A stretch of DNA of 64,000 nt from Streptomyces sp. NBC_01478 (GTDB lineage Bacteria; Actinomycetota; Actinomycetes; Streptomycetales; Streptomycetaceae): assembly GCF_036227225.1 (NCBI RefSeq), contig NZ_CP109444.1:7917501-7981500 (forward strand). The letters run 5' to 3'. Shown piece by piece: positions 62,779-64,000 of the stretch (its first letter is position 1; each line of letters opens with the position of its first letter). The position numbers were made by a program, and so were the translations under genes. A model generated the notes under the pieces. It did no database searches. It saw only the letters and a program-made list of their open reading frames with translations, and was not told the origin of the DNA.

Positions 62779-64000
62779 TACGGATGCAGCTCTACGACGT
62801 TGAGATGGGCGCCGGGCAGCTGGCTCGGGATGCCGTTGACCCCGTGGGAGAACACCACCGTGTCGATCTGGACGACGGGGACGGTGTACGCCTGCTTGAC
62901 CGAGACCGCGGCGACGTCGGCCATCTGCGCGGCAAGCTGGGACTGCGAGGCCTTCGAGGCCTGGGCGAACTCGCTCAGGAACGAGGCATCGGTGGCGTGG
63001 TAGGGGTTGAGGCCCCCCTTGGCCGACCACAGCACGCCCACCTGGAGGAACATCGGCTGGCCGTTCCACGCCACGGACAGGGCGCCGGCCCGGTACATGT
63101 TGGTGGACATCGCCGGGTAGCTGGCTGACGACACCAGCTTGACCTTGACCCCGATGGCGGCCCACTGCTGGGCGATTGCCTGCACCATCTGCTTGGTCTG
63201 CGGATCGAACGACGTGTACGTCAGGGACGTGGAGAAGCCGTTCGGGTAGCCGGCCTGGGCCAGCAGCTGCTTCGCCTTGGCCGGGTCGTACGTGTAGTAG
63301 TTCGCCAGCGACGGCACGTACTCGTCGAAGCCCTTCGTTGTCGGCTGGTCGGTGGCCGAACCGAGCGCACCGTACACGGCCTTGGCGATGCCGGACCGGT
63401 CCACGGCGTAGTTCAGCGCCTGGCGGACCTGCGGGCTGGCCAGGGCCTTGGTCTTGGTCCCTTCGCGGTCGAGCAGGAAGACCCCGTTCCACTGCGTGGG
63501 ACCGGTGTTGGTGACGGTCAGTCCTGCGGACTTGGCAGTCGGCATCTGTTGCGCCGAGCCGAACATCAGGTCGACCTGACCGGTCTGCAGGGCCGACAGC
63601 TCAGCGGTCTGGTCGGCGATGACCTTGATGACGACCTTCTTGTAGTGGACGCTCGACTTGTCGTAGTAGGCGGGGTTGGCGGTGAACGTGTAGTGCTCCC
63701 CGGACACCGTCGCGCCGGAGTCCAGGACGTAGGGGCCCGCGCCGGACGGCTTGCTGGTCAGCGAGCTCTTCGCTTTCAGGCCGGCCGGGCTGATGATGTC
63801 GCCCGCCAGGAAGTTCTGGGACAGCAGGAGCGGGAACTCCGGGTTCGCCGTCTTGCTGGTCAGGGTGACCGTGTCGGCTCCGGAGGCGGTGACTTTCACG
63901 CCCGCCAGGTTGCCCGTCGTCGGGCCGAAGCCGGTGGTGAAGTAGTTGATCGAGTCGGCCACGGCCTGCGCGGTGACCGGTGAGCCGTCGGAGAACTTGA
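62778..64000 (-). CDS. Substrate-binding protein of the importer (SBP_bac_5), partial
   Basis: 407 codons are in the window and the N-terminus, with signal peptide and lipobox, lies beyond base 64000. Visible parts are KFSDGSPVTAQAVADSINYF (typical of the family), QVRQALNYAVDRSGIAKAVY and ANYYTYDPAKAKQLLAQAGY. The protein captures a peptide, nickel complex or other solute for the permeases behind it; the ligand cannot be read from sequence. It is first in the coupled operon as far as seen. Confidence 0.88.
   Translation of the reverse strand, partial: KFSDGSPVTAQAVADSINYFTTGFGPTTGNLAGVKVTASGADTVTLTSKTANPEFPLLLSQNFLAGDIISPAGLKAKSSLTSKPSGAGPYVLDSGATVSGEHYTFTANPAYYDKSSVHYKKVVIKVIADQTAELSALQTGQVDLMFGSAQQMPTAKSAGLTVTNTGPTQWNGVFLLDREGTKTKALASPQVRQALNYAVDRSGIAKAVYGALGSATDQPTTKGFDEYVPSLANYYTYDPAKAKQLLAQAGYPNGFSTSLTYTSFDPQTKQMVQAIAQQWAAIGVKVKLVSSASYPAMSTNMYRAGALSVAWNGQPMFLQVGVLWSAKGGLNPYHATDASFLSEFAQASKASQSQLAAQMADVAAVSVKQAYTVPVVQIDTVVFSHGVNGIPSQLPGAHLNVVELHP

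Noticed and set aside
1..64000. tRNA, rRNA or riboswitch genes
   Set aside because: I looked for tRNA arms and T-loop sequence between genes and for known riboswitch cores and saw none I could support.

Overview
The window is high-GC, gene-dense DNA with Streptomyces-type gene content: GTG/TTG starts with GGAGG-like ribosome sites, ATGA-coupled operons, perfect GC-rich hairpins as terminators, ALF-repeat and RHS secreted proteins, and a Gly-type NRPS. I take it to be an accessory, probably arm-like, stretch of a Streptomyces or close relative chromosome. That is an inference from gene content; no rRNA, tRNA or housekeeping ribosomal gene was recognised to anchor it.

Region by region. 1-2.3 kb: an McrB-like type IV restriction ATPase; its partner would lie off the left edge. 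2.4-5.5 kb: a luciferase-family remnant butted against a phosphotransferase, a PRC-barrel protein, a small membrane protein and an N5-(carboxyethyl)ornithine synthase-like enzyme. 5.8-16.4 kb: one tightly coupled biosynthetic operon on the minus strand (acyl-CoA dehydrogenase, ACP, a C-A-T-TE NRPS with a glycine-like code and a cysteine thioesterase, an SRPBCC protein, two ketosynthases, PurU and a small NADP reductase), flanked by MarR and MFS-exporter genes on the plus strand to 19.6 kb. 19.7-28.7 kb: a 2071-residue secreted RHS/YD-repeat protein with a small membrane-protein gene in the same transcription unit, then a large secreted protein. 28.8-38.0 kb: galU, then an ECF41 (SigJ-like) sigma factor followed by redox genes. 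Five of the start regions there share one promoter pattern, TGTCACA-N16-GGTC, which I read as the local regulon of that sigma factor. 38.0-39.1 kb: two gene fragments joined head to head. 39.2-44.3 kb: a lipoprotein and two tandem Ser/Thr kinases with extracellular amino-acid-receptor-like domains. 44.5-54.2 kb: secreted and surface proteins (a nuclease with a DUF1963 gene, an FG-GAP pseudoprotease, an ALF-repeat toxin-like protein). 54.3-58.6 kb: a decay zone with an integrase fragment fused to an sdaA-like tail, a frameshifted aldo/keto reductase and two further broken genes around two intact enzymes. 58.9-64.0 kb: a peptide-type ABC importer operon that runs off the right edge.

The parts that work together most clearly are the biosynthetic operon with its regulator and exporter, and the sigma-factor island. 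In the island a single regulator appears to drive a fumarate-reductase-type flavoprotein, an NmrA-like protein, a stand-alone cytochrome b, a type II NADH dehydrogenase and a truncated copy of itself. Several start codons were moved from the longest reading frame to a site with a better ribosome-binding sequence; each case is explained in its entry.
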